Notes under the pieces: generated by a model
Told to the model about the DNA's origin: nothing
The model's input: only the letters and a program-made list of their open reading frames with translations
Database searches by the model: none
Program-made: the position numbers and the translations under genes
Assembly (NCBI GenBank): GCA_038501625.1
Contig: JAZAYU010000365.1
Location: forward strand, 62,001-126,000
DNA from: Corbicula japonica
Taxonomy: Eukaryota > Mollusca > Bivalvia > Venerida > Cyrenidae
Reading direction: 5' to 3'
Length of the DNA stretch: 64,000 nucleotides
Part shown: piece by piece, positions 19,801 through 29,800 of the stretch
Layout of the letters: each line of letters begins with the position of its first letter
Position numbering within the stretch: position 1 is the first letter of the stretch

Positions 19801-21838
19801 TAGGCAGTATCAGTTGGATTCCTACATTGGGTAATATCAATTGAAATTCACAGTAGCATTAACAGTGCAATCCCAGCTAGCTAGCTCATTCACTAGGGTA
19901 ATAAGACTGTTGCAGTACGGTACAGGTTTGATTCCCAGCATAGGCAATATCATTTGATTAGTTAACCGTATTAAAGGGTAATCAGCGTGTTATCTTAATA
20001 ACTTATATTAATCACTGTTATGAGATTTTCTACTGAATTTTCAGGTGGTCATAGATGTTGTTGATATAGATCCTGAAATTGTTACCATAGCAACAGAATG
20101 GTTTGGATTTACCCCAGACAACACTTTGAAAGCTGTTGTTGATGATGGTCTCCAGTTTGTACACAAGGAAAAGGAGAAAGGTATTTAATCCTTTAAGCAT
20201 TGAGTAAACCCTTTACAACATATATAAGCATTTTAATGCATTGGTGACCAGTGTAGATACAGGTCAGCTGGCACAGCTGTGCCATCTGATCTGGATTTGC
20301 ACTGGTACCATCTTGGAAAAATAATAAAACAAAGAATCTAAAAGCAAACAGTGCAGATCCTGATCAGAGAGCACATATATGCCTATGTGATAATAGGTGT
20401 ATCAATGGAGTAAAAGGTTAATGTCATGGACTAAATTTTCGAATAATTTGGGTAAGTCCATTTATTGCTCATAGGAATGTTTTTAAGAAATTTATTAACT
20501 GAATTTTGATAAATTAAATAACTAATTTATTAAATGAGCAGCAAACTGTAAAGCTTGATCAGACTGCGTTTTTATTGTTTTTTATTAACAAAATCAATAA
20601 GTGTTATAGCTTGAAACTTATTGACAATATTTTGTCTTTGAAGTTTATGAAATTCAATTTTGAAATATTGCCTTAATTACTCAATCTTATGTCTTAACAC
20701 TCCATATATTCAGATTTTATTGTGTGTGCGTCCAGTGAAGATCCAGATCAGCTGCCACATCCTTTGATCAGGATCTACGCTTGTATCATCTTGGTCAGAA
20801 AACTTGCATCATAAAACTTAAATTGGAGACCTGTTTTGAATTTCAAGCATCTGATTGGTTGAAATGGTAACAATTCTTAAACTTCGATTGAAGACAGTCT
20901 CCATTTTTTATTTCAACCATCAGATGCTTGAGATTCAAGACTGGTAATCTAGCCCTGTTCTCGATCATGGTCTCATATTGTTTATTTCTATTGAAATTCA
21001 GTACATAATACAACATTTTTGTAATAACATTTCAGGAAGCAGACGACATGTTATCATGCTGGATGTGGACAGTAAAGATAGGACAGTAGGCATGAGCTGC
21101 CCACCACAACCTTTTGTAGAAACATCATATCTACAGTGTGTCAAAGATTGCTTGCATCCTGGAGGTATATCTTACTATTTCTAGACAGTTTAGATTCTCT
21201 GATATAACACTAAGTATATGTGTGTACAAGATTAAGTATGCACAAATTATTTACTAGCTATGTTGAGATATATATAACTTATATTTTAGTATTCCATTTT
21301 TAACCCTTTCCTCCATTTATATGCCTTTATGGTGTGGGGCGAACAGCATAGATCCAGATCAGCCAGCAGATCTGTGCCCTCTGATCAGGATCTACACTGT
21401 TCACTTTTAAATTTAGGTTGTTTCTGACCAAAAAACAAACAGTGCTGATCCTGAACAGATTGTGCCGGCTGATCTGGATCTACACTGATCGTACATGCCT
21501 AAAAATGTATATATGGAGGAAAAGGTTTACATAGGAAACAAATATTTTCTGTAATTTTAGGGGTGTTCGTACTGAACTTGGTCTGCAGGGACGAAACTTT
21601 AAAGCAAGAAGTTCTCCACAGAATTAAAGACATTTTTACGACAGTGTATATCCACGATATTGAAGACGAAGTCAACGAAGTAGTGTATGCTTTGAATGTT
21701 GATAGCACAGTAAATAACGTGGACTTAATGAAAATTGTGGGTGATAATAGTAAACATTTAATGAAGTGTATTGAGAAAGGTACCAACACTGGTGATGTGG
21801 ATTTAGTACAGGCAATCGAAAATATGAAAATTTTATAA
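10734..21838 (+). CDS. METTL13: METTL13 orthologue: eEF1A lysine and N-terminal methyltransferase (13 coding exons)
   Basis: Seen: exons 10734-10825, 12752-12980, 13642-13850, 14388-14511, 15369-15487, 15924-16058, 17214-17400, 17698-17878, 19037-19171, 19508-19584, 20045-20180, 21036-21164 and 21561-21838 all have GT/AG borders and join in one frame (2031 nt, 676 residues; human METTL13 is about 699). Two methyltransferase domains are visible. The N-terminal one has VVGCGNS (residues 54-60), NVDIS and [10 protein letters not shown]. The C-terminal one has [11 protein letters not shown] (about 477-487), VDIDPE and LDVDSKD followed by GMSCPP. Known for the family: the N-terminal domain methylates a lysine of eEF1A, and the C-terminal domain methylates its N-terminus, both using S-adenosylmethionine. 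The start matches the conserved MNLLPK opening. A splice acceptor 25 nt upstream implies a 5' non-coding exon. Introns are full of MITEs. The reading frame is intact and no key motif is missing. Confidence 0.96.
11015..12261. mobile_element. 1.25-kb element with GGGCTGTTT ends (family D), copy 1
   Basis: In METTL13 intron 1. Terminal inverted repeats GGGCTGTTT(C)AAAAAAAATGG followed by CTGG, flanked by ATCT on both sides. Internally it carries repeated GTCACACTCCTGACA motifs (11510, 11678, 12067). No transposase is recognised. A second copy lies inverted at 45344-46528. Confidence 0.82.
12325..12430. mobile_element. Family A MITE, left-half fragment
   Basis: AATGTAGATCCAGATCAGCA and the GATTTGGATCTACATG arm, then AAATAACCTAAT, then truncation. 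Confidence 0.65.
12555..12714. mobile_element. Pogo/Tigger-like MITE (family F)
   Basis: TA target sites at 12553-12554 and 12715-12716. Left end CAGTCAAAC, right end TTTAACTG. Internal AAGCATCCAC / GAATGCTGAATGC arms. It lies 37 bp before METTL13 exon 12752. Confidence 0.6.
12752..12980 (+). CDS. METTL13: METTL13 exon: SAM-binding motif I of the N-terminal domain
   Basis: Encodes residues 31-107: the YGEYPELCG start, the SAM-binding loop VVGCGNS and the acidic NVDIS strand end. Borders are TTTTAG/GTATGG and TTTAGT/GTAAGC. It ends in phase 0. Confidence 0.95.
13033..13165. mobile_element. Family A MITE with internal deletion
   Basis: CCCTTTCCTCTCTCTCTATA at the left, GTAACCAGTGTAGATCCAG, then directly the second palindrome and GGTCTACACTAG. 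Confidence 0.65.
13375..13614. mobile_element. Family A MITE, diverged full length
   Basis: Both palindromes are present (AGTGTAGATCAAGATGCAGA and GAAGATCTGGATCAGATGG). The right end ATGGAGTAAAGAA lies about 28 bp from METTL13 exon 13642. Confidence 0.7.
13642..13850 (+). CDS. METTL13: METTL13 exon: catalytic part of the N-terminal domain
   Basis: Encodes 69 residues beginning MDFKDAEF, including [11 protein letters not shown] and GRYICISL, both diagnostic of the METTL13 N-terminal methyltransferase. The donor GTAAAT follows 13850. Confidence 0.95.
14165..14387. repeat. GAT-rich microsatellite at a METTL13 splice acceptor
   Basis: Impure GAT/AAT repeats with a pure run at about 14271-14292, extending to within a few bases of the acceptor TTTGCAG at 14387. 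Confidence 0.85.
14388..14511 (+). CDS. METTL13: METTL13 exon: end of N-terminal methyltransferase fold
   Basis: Encodes [13 protein letters not shown] through [13 protein letters not shown], matching the final strands of the first domain. The acceptor TTTGCAG lies directly downstream of a GAT-rich microsatellite stretch, so the usual pyrimidine tract is short. Confidence 0.93.
14700..14745. mobile_element. Fragment of palindromic MITE family B
   Basis: ACTAGTCTCAAATCTCAAGT then ATCAGATTCGTTGAAATGG: part of one arm. Confidence 0.5.
14897..15344. mobile_element. Pogo-like MITE interrupted by a family A MITE
   Basis: TA sites at 14895-14896 and 15345-15346. Ends CAGTCAAAC and AAGTGTGACTG. Without the nested element (14915-15110 plus one TTAA) it would be about 250 bp. 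Confidence 0.7.
14915..15110. mobile_element. Family A MITE nested in a pogo-like MITE
   Basis: Flanked by TTAA at 14911-14914 and 15111-15114. Begins CCCTTTCCTCC and ends GGAGAAAATGG. Both GATC palindromes are present. Confidence 0.85.
15369..15487 (+). CDS. METTL13: METTL13 exon: linker segment 1
   Basis: Encodes [20 protein letters not shown] through RQRISK, corresponding to the human linker segment QIFELCAQE through QQYAWL. Acceptor TTGACAG, donor GTTGGT, ends in phase 2. Confidence 0.92.
15505..15795. repeat. Dispersed repeat (GGCGGGGATCCAGGCGG type)
   Basis: CGATCTTCATGAAACTTTGG and GAGTTATGGCCCTTTATTGG are shared, inverted, with 37845-38112. It is a dispersed, non-coding repeat in a METTL13 intron. 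Confidence 0.65.
15924..16058 (+). CDS. METTL13: METTL13 exon: linker segment 2
   Basis: Encodes [25 protein letters not shown] and [10 protein letters not shown]; the last two are strongly conserved in METTL13. Acceptor TTGACAG, donor GTAGGT. Confidence 0.94.
16148..16288. mobile_element. Palindromic MITE family B, diverged
   Basis: Left arm AAGATAATAAAACTGGGAAT, core CTGATTGGATAAAAAATGGC, right arm TTTTACGATCTTGGGCCC. Flanked by two further partial arms (16098-16140 and 16290-16330). Confidence 0.65.
16510..16558. mobile_element. Family A MITE, right-end fragment
   Basis: Ends TATATGGAGGAAAGGGTTAA. Confidence 0.6.
17214..17400 (+). CDS. METTL13: METTL13 exon: central conserved region
   Basis: Encodes [27 protein letters not shown] and the [14 protein letters not shown] signature. 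The donor GTTAGT at 17401 is followed at once by TTAA and the start of a truncated family A MITE. Confidence 0.95.
17411..17503. mobile_element. Family A MITE deletion derivative next to a splice donor
   Basis: TTAA at 17407-17410, then CCCTTTCCTCCATAAACATG. The middle is deleted. The right end is GTATATGTGGACTTAA. It starts 10 bp after the METTL13 donor at 17401. Confidence 0.7.
17642..17697 (+). repeat. 56-bp duplication of a METTL13 splice acceptor
   Basis: GGTTCCATTTCTGTC with its preceding AAAAACCTGTTTT.TTTATAG occurs twice, 56 bp apart (acceptors at 17641 and 17697). Only the second keeps the conserved frame, since 56 is not a multiple of three. Confidence 0.9.
17698..17878 (+). CDS. 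METTL13: METTL13 exon: VPFLSIG to VVQSEAR-like region
   Basis: Encodes [22 protein letters not shown] and [18 protein letters not shown]. Its acceptor and first bases are duplicated 56 bp upstream; only the downstream copy keeps the conserved frame. Confidence 0.95.
17986..18577. mobile_element. Mutator-like MITE with perfect 9-bp target duplication (family E)
   Basis: ATAAAAACT occurs at 17977-17985 and 18578-18586. Terminal inverted repeats start GGTTGTGGGTAAAACCCTGA and extend about 75 bp with interruptions (includes CAGACCCAGACCAGA and ACGGAAATCTTC). The interior is AT-rich and non-coding. A 9-bp duplication with long inverted ends fits MULE-type elements. Confidence 0.85.
18588..18771. 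mobile_element. Pogo-like MITE (family F)
   Basis: TA sites at 18586-18587 and 18772-18773. Ends CAGTAACTGTTGAACCTG and CAGGTTTGGCTG. Internal AGACAG / CTGTCTTAAACAG arms. Adjoins the Mutator-like element. Confidence 0.65.
18880..18980. mobile_element. Family A MITE fragment
   Basis: CAGAGTTTAGATCCTTATCA to CATAGAGTAAAGGTTTAA; right half only. Confidence 0.55.
19037..19171 (+). CDS. METTL13: METTL13 exon: basic linker and start of C-terminal domain
   Basis: Begins with a short lysine-rich stretch (NKKKGKAR), then [19 protein letters not shown], matching human IDKSYLCCEHHKAMIAGLA. The lysine-rich linker is shorter than in human, accounting for most of the length difference. Confidence 0.94.
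19508..19584 (+). CDS. METTL13: METTL13 exon: SAM motif I of the C-terminal domain
   Basis: A 77-nt exon encoding [20 protein letters not shown], the glycine-rich SAM loop of the C-terminal methyltransferase. Acceptor TTTTCAG, donor GTAAGT. Confidence 0.95.
20045..20180 (+). CDS. METTL13: METTL13 exon: VDIDPE acidic motif
   Basis: Encodes [20 protein letters not shown] and the following helix and strand. Like spermidine-synthase-type methyltransferases, it has D-x-D-P after strand 2. The donor GTATTT lies close to a family A MITE. Confidence 0.95.
20208..20417. mobile_element. Family A MITE, diverged full length
   Basis: ACCCTTTACAACATATATAA at the left, ATGGAGTAAAAGGTTAA at the right, with both palindromes. 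Lies about 27 bp after a METTL13 donor (20181). Confidence 0.75.
20697..20805. mobile_element. Family A MITE, left half
   Basis: ACTCCATATATTCAGATTTT, CCAGTGAAGATCCAGATCAG and GATCAGGATCTACGC; it then passes into a family B copy. Confidence 0.65.
20808..20950. mobile_element. Palindromic MITE family B, diverged
   Basis: CATCTGATTGGTTGAAATGG in the left arm and ACCATCAGATGCTTGAGATT in the right arm. The arms are separated by about 50 bp. Confidence 0.65.
21036..21164 (+). CDS. METTL13: METTL13 exon: LDVDSKD motif
   Basis: Encodes [25 protein letters not shown] and the helix ending CLHPG. It matches the human DVDSKDPTLGMSCPPPAFVE region. Acceptor TTTCAG, donor GTATAT. Confidence 0.95.
21304..21525. 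mobile_element. Family A MITE, full length
   Basis: TTAA at 21300-21303. CCCTTTCCTCC left and GGAGGAAAAGG right, then TTTA. Both palindromes present. It ends 35 bp before the terminal METTL13 exon. Confidence 0.85.
21561..21838 (+). CDS. METTL13: METTL13 terminal coding exon
   Basis: Encodes [11 protein letters not shown], a diverged helical region with [11 protein letters not shown], and the stop TAA at 21836-21838. An AATAAA overlaps the stop (21837-21842) and could serve for polyadenylation. The C-terminal tail is less conserved than the core. Confidence 0.94.
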
Positions 21839-21844
21839 TAAATG

Positions 21845-22712
21845 CATAAAAAATTATTTTTATTGATTTCCTTATTTTGTGACCTTTTTAAATGTTACTT
21901 ACCACTCTTACAGTACATTTCAAAGTTTATGGAAATTAAAATTATTTTGTATGACAAAATAGCACTGGCACAAACTTGCAGTTTCGGATAATTTACAGTT
22001 GTTTAAGGCTGTTTCTGCTTCCAACAGTTTGAAGCTGAATATTTGATAGAATCATTGAATTCCACCAGAAAAAAAATTGCATTAAAGTCCATGGGATATT
22101 TTTTTCAAGCTGTCTTACTTTTCTTTTACTTCACAGAACATTAGATTAACAAAGATATTGATAGCTCTTAATGAGTTCTTGCAAAGGTAAAGGTATGGGT
22201 TTATAGTCTGTAATTACTGAACGTATTCAACCAACTTTCACATTTACCGCCCAGGGAGGACTGAGGAAAGTAAAAAGACAACAATGAAATTACTGCAAAA
22301 GAAATAAAGATATGTGATGAATCACCAATTTAATATCATATTCGATAAATATGGAATGTAACAATTATTATTGTATTGACAGACAAAAAGAAAACTGGTT
22401 ATCAGAAAGGTCCAATTGTATAAAAAAAATACCCTCAAATATGCAAATATTTCTGTATATGACATTATATTAACACCATTTTCAAAGGAAAATGCTTTGG
22501 TATTAGATCTACAAAAATATGCAAAGTGTAAAGCTCAAAATATAGTTCTTCATTTTAAATAGCGGGTATATCAGCCAAGAATCAGTATACAGATAAATAA
22601 TACAAGATGGCCAGATGGTCCTACATAGCTCACCTTATGCGTGGATACATCACATAATAGGTTCTGTTTATTTTACAAAAAATACTTCAGAGCTACCACC
22701 AATATTATATAC
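21845..22712. other. METTL13 3' flank; no gene recognised
   Basis: AT-rich sequence between the METTL13 stop and the first intergenic family A MITE. No structure beyond the possible poly(A) signal. Confidence 0.5.
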
Positions 22713-22716
22713 TTAA

Positions 22717-22947
22717 CCCTTTCCTTGATATATACGCCTTTTTATGCATGTGCGACCTGTGTAGATCCAGATCAGCCGGCACATCTGTGCCATCTTATCA
22801 GGATCTTCACTGTTCGCAATTTGGTCAGAAATAACCTAATGAATCAAAAAGCGAACAGTTTAGATCCTGATCAGACGGCACGGATGTGCTAGCTGATCTG
22901 GATCTAAACTTTGCCCTAGCAATAAAGTGTACCTATAAAGGAAAGGG
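22717..22947. mobile_element. Family A MITE, full length with TTAA duplication
   Basis: TTAA at 22713-22716 and 22948-22951. CCCTTTCCTTG left, AAAGGAAAGGG right. Good reference copy: GCGACCTGTGTAGATCCAGA, then GGTCAGAAATAACCTAATGA in the middle. Confidence 0.9.
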
Positions 22948-23480
22948 TTAAGATAATTGAACAATTCACTTGCAAGGATATGGTAGCTTTGGTAAATTTT
23001 GTAAAAATCAGGCATCTAAACCTCATGACTTTATACAGAATATACTTGGATTTCCAGATCAAAATTACATGAAATTTGGGGGCAGGCCCTGGGGAAAAGG
23101 TGCATTCAGTCATATTTTTTGACATTTTAGTTGTTAACTATATTTGTAAAGAACTAAGAATTATGTATTCTTTCTTCATAGCTAATAGGTGATCTTTTTA
23201 CACATTTTGACAATCTATTAATGATATTTTTACCATAAAATGCATAATAAGAAATGTCGTCTGCTGCTCAACTTTATAACTCACTTCAGAATAACCTCAA
23301 TTTAATGAAGACACTTTTTCCAATTTGGCATAAACATTGGTTCAAGTAATATCAAAAAAAAGGCATAATATTTAATTTCAACAACTCCATGACACAATAA
23401 ATAGTGCTAGGTATATATGATCCCAAACCTACAAAATTCATATAGATACAAAAATATAATAGGCAAAAAGAACTAATTAA

Positions 23481-23715
23481 CCCTTTACTGCATACATGCT
23501 CATTTTTGCTCGTGTGAGAATAGTATAGATCCAGATCAGCTGGCACATCTGTGCGATTTGATCTGGATCTACAATTTTTGCCTCCTGGTAAGATATAGCT
23601 TAATGAATCTTAAAGCAAACAGTTTAGGTCCTAATTAGATGGCACAAATGTGCCGGCTGATCTGGATCCATACTGCTTGCCCACCAGATAAAAGCCTTAT
23701 CTATGGAGTAGAGGG
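23481..23715. mobile_element. Family A MITE, full length, at the DPP7 3' end
   Basis: TTAA at 23477-23480 and 23716-23719. CCCTTTACTGCATACATG left, ATGGAGTAGAGGG right. Ends 30 bp from the candidate DPP7 poly(A) signal. Confidence 0.88.
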
Positions 23716-23779
23716 TTAAAACATTTAAATATTGCAGCTCTCAATTTATTGCTATATTGTAGCCGTTGTCATCTTATTT

Positions 23780-23864
23780 TTAAGAATTTATCCATTTTCT
23801 GATGGCTTGTTTCTCCACTTCTCTTGCCGACATGACACTGATGGGATCCTGAGGGTTCTGGCTC
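23780..23864 (-). CDS. DPP7: DPP7 terminal coding exon
   Basis: Encodes SQNPQDPISVMSAREVEKQA then IRKWINS and TAA. AATAAA on the minus strand at 23745-23750, 30 nt beyond the stop, is a plausible polyadenylation signal. A family A MITE (23481-23715) begins just beyond. The intron upstream is about 5.3 kb and holds the 150-bp repeat array. Confidence 0.92.
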
Positions 23865-26800
23865 CTGAAATATGTAAGATGAAAATATAAATTTAACCAT
23901 GTGAATACAGAGATATAATCCTTCACTCCATATATCTTTACCTAGGTGTTTGGTAAAACACCAATTTTATAGTTTCTTAAGGCAATAGAAAATGAATTTC
24001 TAGATTCTCATCCACGCCGCCCCTGGAAAATCACTCCGTCCAAACGTTTTTTATTTTGAAAAATAAATGCATACATCAAAATTTACATTACAAGTACGAA
24101 TCAGTAGAGTAGTATGCAGTATGAAACATCTGGGACACCTGCAGTTTACCGATACGTAAAATTCGCCCCATAAGCACGCTGGCATTTTACTTCATTTATT
24201 CATTAAATAATAAGTTCAGAATATAGTGGTTAATAGGGGCTGCTGACCCAATGCCCCCGCTTCCATTAAATTATTAATGTATAGGTATTAAGCGAGCTCT
24301 ATGTAAACACCTGTACCGGTAAACTGCATTCTAGCCAAACATCTAAGTGCAAATATACAACTCGAGCGTCATTAGAAACTGTGAGAATGATAGAAAAATA
24401 ATAAAAAATAAAACCCACCCACCTGCCTCATTTTTTCCAAAATTTGGATGAGAATATAGTAGTTAATTTTCAATTGCCTAATTTTCAACTATAATGATTT
24501 TAAGTATGAAATAAATTTGATAACTGCTGCAATTCGAAGGTCTGCCAATAACTTGAAATGAGTGGCATTTTGCCACATTTCACTCTTAAAAGCATTGGGT
24601 GAAAAAAAATTAAGACAACAAAACTGGCTGGATAAATGTTAAACATCCATGTCAAATTTGAGCCAAAGCACTTTGTCTAACTTCCATTTTTATGTTCATT
24701 CTGGCCTTATGAATAATGTATAGGACATAACTATTATTGGTTGTCAACTAATTGGGTTAAATTGATGGCATTTTCTGAATGTGGAATCTGCTACCACTGC
24801 AGAATAATTAATGCCACTAAACAGAGCAATATTTCCCAATTATAAAAGGTCTTGGAATTATAATCATGAATAGAAATGCTGTCTAGATGATCACACTGTA
24901 TGCATATATTTGATATCCTGACCGGAATATTAGAATTCGAGAAATAGGATGACCAGTCCAGAAAGTTCTGGGTTAACATCTCTGATACCTTTTTTAAAAA
25001 TCTAACTGGACATGATCGTATTGCTGATTATTATAAGACATGTGATGTTCATTCTTGAACTCAAGTATTACAAGTATAAATACTATTTTTTCCAGAACTC
25101 ATCAGTACTTGGTACTCGCAAAAATTGTGTGTACTCGTACTCTTACTTACTTAAGTGCTGAACATTTAGTACTCAGTATGCATGAGTATTTCTGAGTACT
25201 GACTCTATTTTAAGACATAAATCAATGAAATAAAATTTTAAACCCTAAAGTTTATTGTATTATTTGAACAAATCTGTACTCATTATTCATAAGTACAAAA
25301 TCTGAAGTACTCAAGAAGTACTTTTTTGAGTACACAACATGTGACACTATTTTTCGACATAAATCAATGAAAAACTAGAGCTATCACTGAAGGTGATTAA
25401 TACCCCCGTAATACTGCTTTGTCAGAGTATACAGAAATGATGTTTGCATCTTTCATGGGTGAAAGTTGAAAAATAATTGAAATCCTGAAAATTTGCTGCA
25501 AAAGTTGTGTTTAAAAATAGCAACTTGGGTTTTCACCGCATGTAAACAAAACTGTAAAAGTAGTTGACGTCAGAAGGTTTTGTTGAATCGTGCTCCCCTT
25601 CTAAAAAATAATGGACTGATCCAAATGAAAAAAAATATGTCATGCAAATCTAATCACGAACGTATGTTATAAGTTTGAAAACTGGAGAAGTAGTTTGTGT
25701 CATAAGATTTTGTTAAATAATGCTCCCCTCAAACCAAAAATGGACTGATCCATAAGAAATATGTCACTAACATGCGCACTTCATGCAGAACATATGATTT
25801 CAGTTTCAAGTCGATATCTTGAAAACTGTAGAAGTTTGCATAACACGATTTTGTTAAATCATGTCCCCCGCAAAAAATAATGGACTGATCCACACGAAAA
25901 ATATGTCACGCACATCTACACTTCATGCCAAACATATGTATCAAGTTTCAAGTCAATATCATAAAAACTGTAGAAGTAGTTCGCGTCACAAGATTTTGTT
26001 AAGATTTTGTTAAATCGTGCTCCCCTCTGAAAAATAATGGACTGATCTACATAAGAGAAAAAAAATTTGCGCAATGTACCAAGAACATATGTTTAAAGTT
26101 TCAAGTCGATATCTTGAAAACTGTTGACGTAGTAAGTGTAGAAGTTTGCATAACACGATTTTGTTAAATCATGTCCCCTGCTAAAAATAATGGACTGATC
26201 CACACGAAAAATATGTCATGCACATCTACACTTCATGCCGAACACATGTATCAAGTTTCAAGTAAATATCTTAAAAACTGTAGAAGTAGTTCTTGTTACG
26301 AGATTTTGTTGAATCATGCTCCCTTCCAAAAATAATGGACTGATCCACATGAGAAAAAAAAAAATTGCGTTAATGTACTCACCAACATATGTTTAAAGTT
26401 TCAAGTCGATATCTTGAAAACTGTTGACAAAGTAAGTGTAGAAGTTTGCATAACACGATTTTGTTAAATCATGTCCCCTGCAAAAAATAATGGACTGATC
26501 CACACGAAAAATATGTCACACACATCTACACTTCATAACAAACAAATGTATCAAGTTTCAAGTCAATATCTTAAAAACTGTAGAAGTAGTTCGCGTCACA
26601 AGATTTTGTTAAATTGGGCTCCCCTCCAAAAAATAATGGACTGATCATGAGACCGAACGAACATATGTTGAAAGTTTCAAGTCGATATCTTGAAAACTGT
26701 TGACGTAGTAAGTGTAGAAGTTTGCATAACACGATTTTGTTAAATCATGTCCCCTGCAAAAAATAATGGACTGATCCACATGAAAAATATGTCACGCACA

Positions 26801-29800
26801 TCTACACTTCATGCCGAACATGTGTATCAAGTTTCAAGTGAATATCTTAAAAACTGTAGAAGTACAAGGTTTTGTTGAATCATACTCCCCTGCTAAAAAA
26901 TAATGGACTGATTCACATGAAACAAAGTATGTCATGGAAATCTACTCACAAACGTATGTTTAAAGTTTGAAAACTGGAGATTAGGAGAAGTAGTTTGCGT
27001 CATAAGATTTAAAATAAAAGTTTTTGTTAAATAATGCTCCCCTCCAAAAAAATGGACTGATCCACAAAAAAATATGTCGCTTACATGCGCACTTCATGCA
27101 GAACATACAATTTTAGTTTCAAGTATTATATCTCAAAAACTGTAGAATTTTGCATAACACGATTTTGTTTAATCATGTCCCCTGCAAAAAATAATGGACT
27201 GATCCACACGAAAAATATGTCACACACATGTACACTTCATGCCGAACATATGTATCAAGTTTCAAGTCAATATCTTAAAAACTGTAGAAGTAGTTCACGT
27301 CACAAGATTTTGTTAAATCGTGCTCCCCTCTGAAAAATAATGGACTGATCCACATGAGAAAAAAAAATTTGCGCAAATGTACTCACGAACATATGTTTAA
27401 AGTATCAAGTCTATATCTTGAAAACTGTTGACGTAGTAAGTGTAGAAGTTTGCATAACAGGATTTTGTTAAATCATGTCCCCTGCAAAAAATAATGGACT
27501 AATCCAGATGAAAAAATGTCGGCACATCTACACTTCATACCGAACATGTGTATCAAGTTTAAGTCAATATCTTAAAAACTGTAGTAGTAGTTTGCGTCAC
27601 AAGATTTTGTTAAATTGTGCTCCCCTGCAAAAAATAATGGACTAATCCAGATGAAAAATATGTCACACACATCTACACTTCATGCCGAACATGTGTATCA
27701 AGTTTCAAGTCAATATCTTAAAACTGTAGTAGTAGTTTGCGTCACAATATTTTGTTAAATCGTGCTCCCCTGCAAAAAATAATGGACTAATCCAGATGAA
27801 AAATATGTCACGCACATCTACACTTCATGCCGAACATGTGTATCAAGTTTCAAGTCAATATCTTAAAAACTGTAGAAGTAGTTCGGGTCACAAGATTTTG
27901 TTGAATCATGCTCCCCTCCAAAAAATAATGGACTGATCCACACGAAAAATATGTCACGTACATCTACACTTCATGCCGAACACATGTATCAAGTTTCAAG
28001 TCAATATCTTAAAAACTGTAGAAGTAGTTCGCATCACAAGATTTAGAAGTTTGCATAACACATTTTTAAAATCATGTCCCCTGCAAAAAATAATGGACTA
28101 ATCCACACGAAAAATATGTCACGCACATCTACACTTCATGCCGAACATATGTATCAAGTTTCAAGTCAATATCTTAAAAACTGTAGAAGTTGTTCGCATC
28201 ACAAGATTTAGAAGTTTGCATAACACGATTTTGTTAAATCATGTCCCCTGCAAAAAATAATGGACTAATCCACACGAAAAATATGTCACGCACATCTACA
28301 CTTCATGCCGAACATGTGTATCAAGTTTCAAGTCAATATCTTAAAAACTGTAGAAGTAGTTCGCGTCACAAGATTTTGTTAAATCGTGCTCCCCTCCGAA
28401 AAATAATGGACTGATCCACATGAGAAAAAAAATAGTTCGCGCAAATGTCCTCACGAACATATGGTTAAAGTTTCAAGTCGATATCTTGAAAACTGTTGAC
28501 GCTGTAAGTGCCACAGACAGACCGCCCAACCAACCAACCAACCAACCAACCGACCGACCGGATGATGACTCCTATATACCCCCTATACTTTGTATACGGG
28601 GGTATAAAAATGTTTTTTATTAATACCATAAAGTTTACTGTATTATTGGAACAAAATCAGTACTTGATATTCATAAGTACAACTAACAAATACTCGAGTA
28701 GTACTTAAGTAATCATCACATGCCTGATCATTATCTTAGAAGAACACTCGATAATGAAGAATTCTAGAATTAAGTTCATCCCAAACCAAAATGCATGCTT
28801 GCAGCAAGCTTGTTTTGTTTAAGTAACTATACATGAAAGATGTAAGTTTCCACAACCTTACAAAAAGTTTGGTGAGCTTTAAGCTGCAAAACAATGGATT
28901 TAAACCAATAAGATGTGAAGGGGATAGCTGTCGGATGAAATATTCTGCGGTATTATTGCATTTTGCTACGGTTCAATTTTTACATATTATTGTGCTAATA
29001 CATGTGTAAAGCAAATTCAAGCCCAGGTGAAATCCTGGTAAGCAACAAGATGAGGTTAAAACAAAGTCCACTCACGCAAGATCAAAACAATGAGCGCCCC
29101 CTGTGTTCACCAAAGTAAAGTTCACCCCAGTGTAAGACAACACCTACCAATATAAAACAGACATTTCATTCAGTAATCATTACCTGAGATCCAGGTGATG
29201 AGCTCCTCCCTCGATAGTCAGGGTCAGAATATCAGCGCTGGGGCTTTTAAGCACCTGCAATAAATCAAACAAGATGAGTTTGTAAAATATGTATGCCAGG
29301 ATTATAATCTGCTGTTACTTTATTGAAATATATGAAAAGGGAACTTACACGACAAATATTGTAGGCTCGATTTGATTGAGCCAGTTCATGGGCAGTAATG
29401 GAAATGCATATTACTGCCCACGCAGCCTAGCCTGGGTTAAGTGCAACTCTATATTTACACTAATAAACAGTACAATCACTGAGGGTGACCTTGACTTTTG
29501 ACCTACTGACCTCGAAAATCAATAAGAGCCATCTACATATACAGTGAAACCCCCCTATTAAGACCATCATCGGGACTGGGCAAAAGTGGTTTTAATAGTG
29601 AAGTGGTCTGTATTTTGGGTTGGAATACAGTGCAAATCTGTAAAATGGGACCTTGAAGTATTGGTCTTAACAATGGGGGGGGGGTCTTAATTTCTGGGTG
29701 GTCTTAATGAGGGGTTTTACTGTACTGATAAAACTCCATACCAAATCTGAGGACTGCATGCAATATTGTTGTCTATTTATTGATAGGATAAGGTTGGTTA

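Noticed and set aside
25371..28619. CRISPR-like or repeat-spacer array
   Set aside because: Units are contiguous ~150-bp repeats with no short conserved repeat separated by unique spacers, and the host is a eukaryote.
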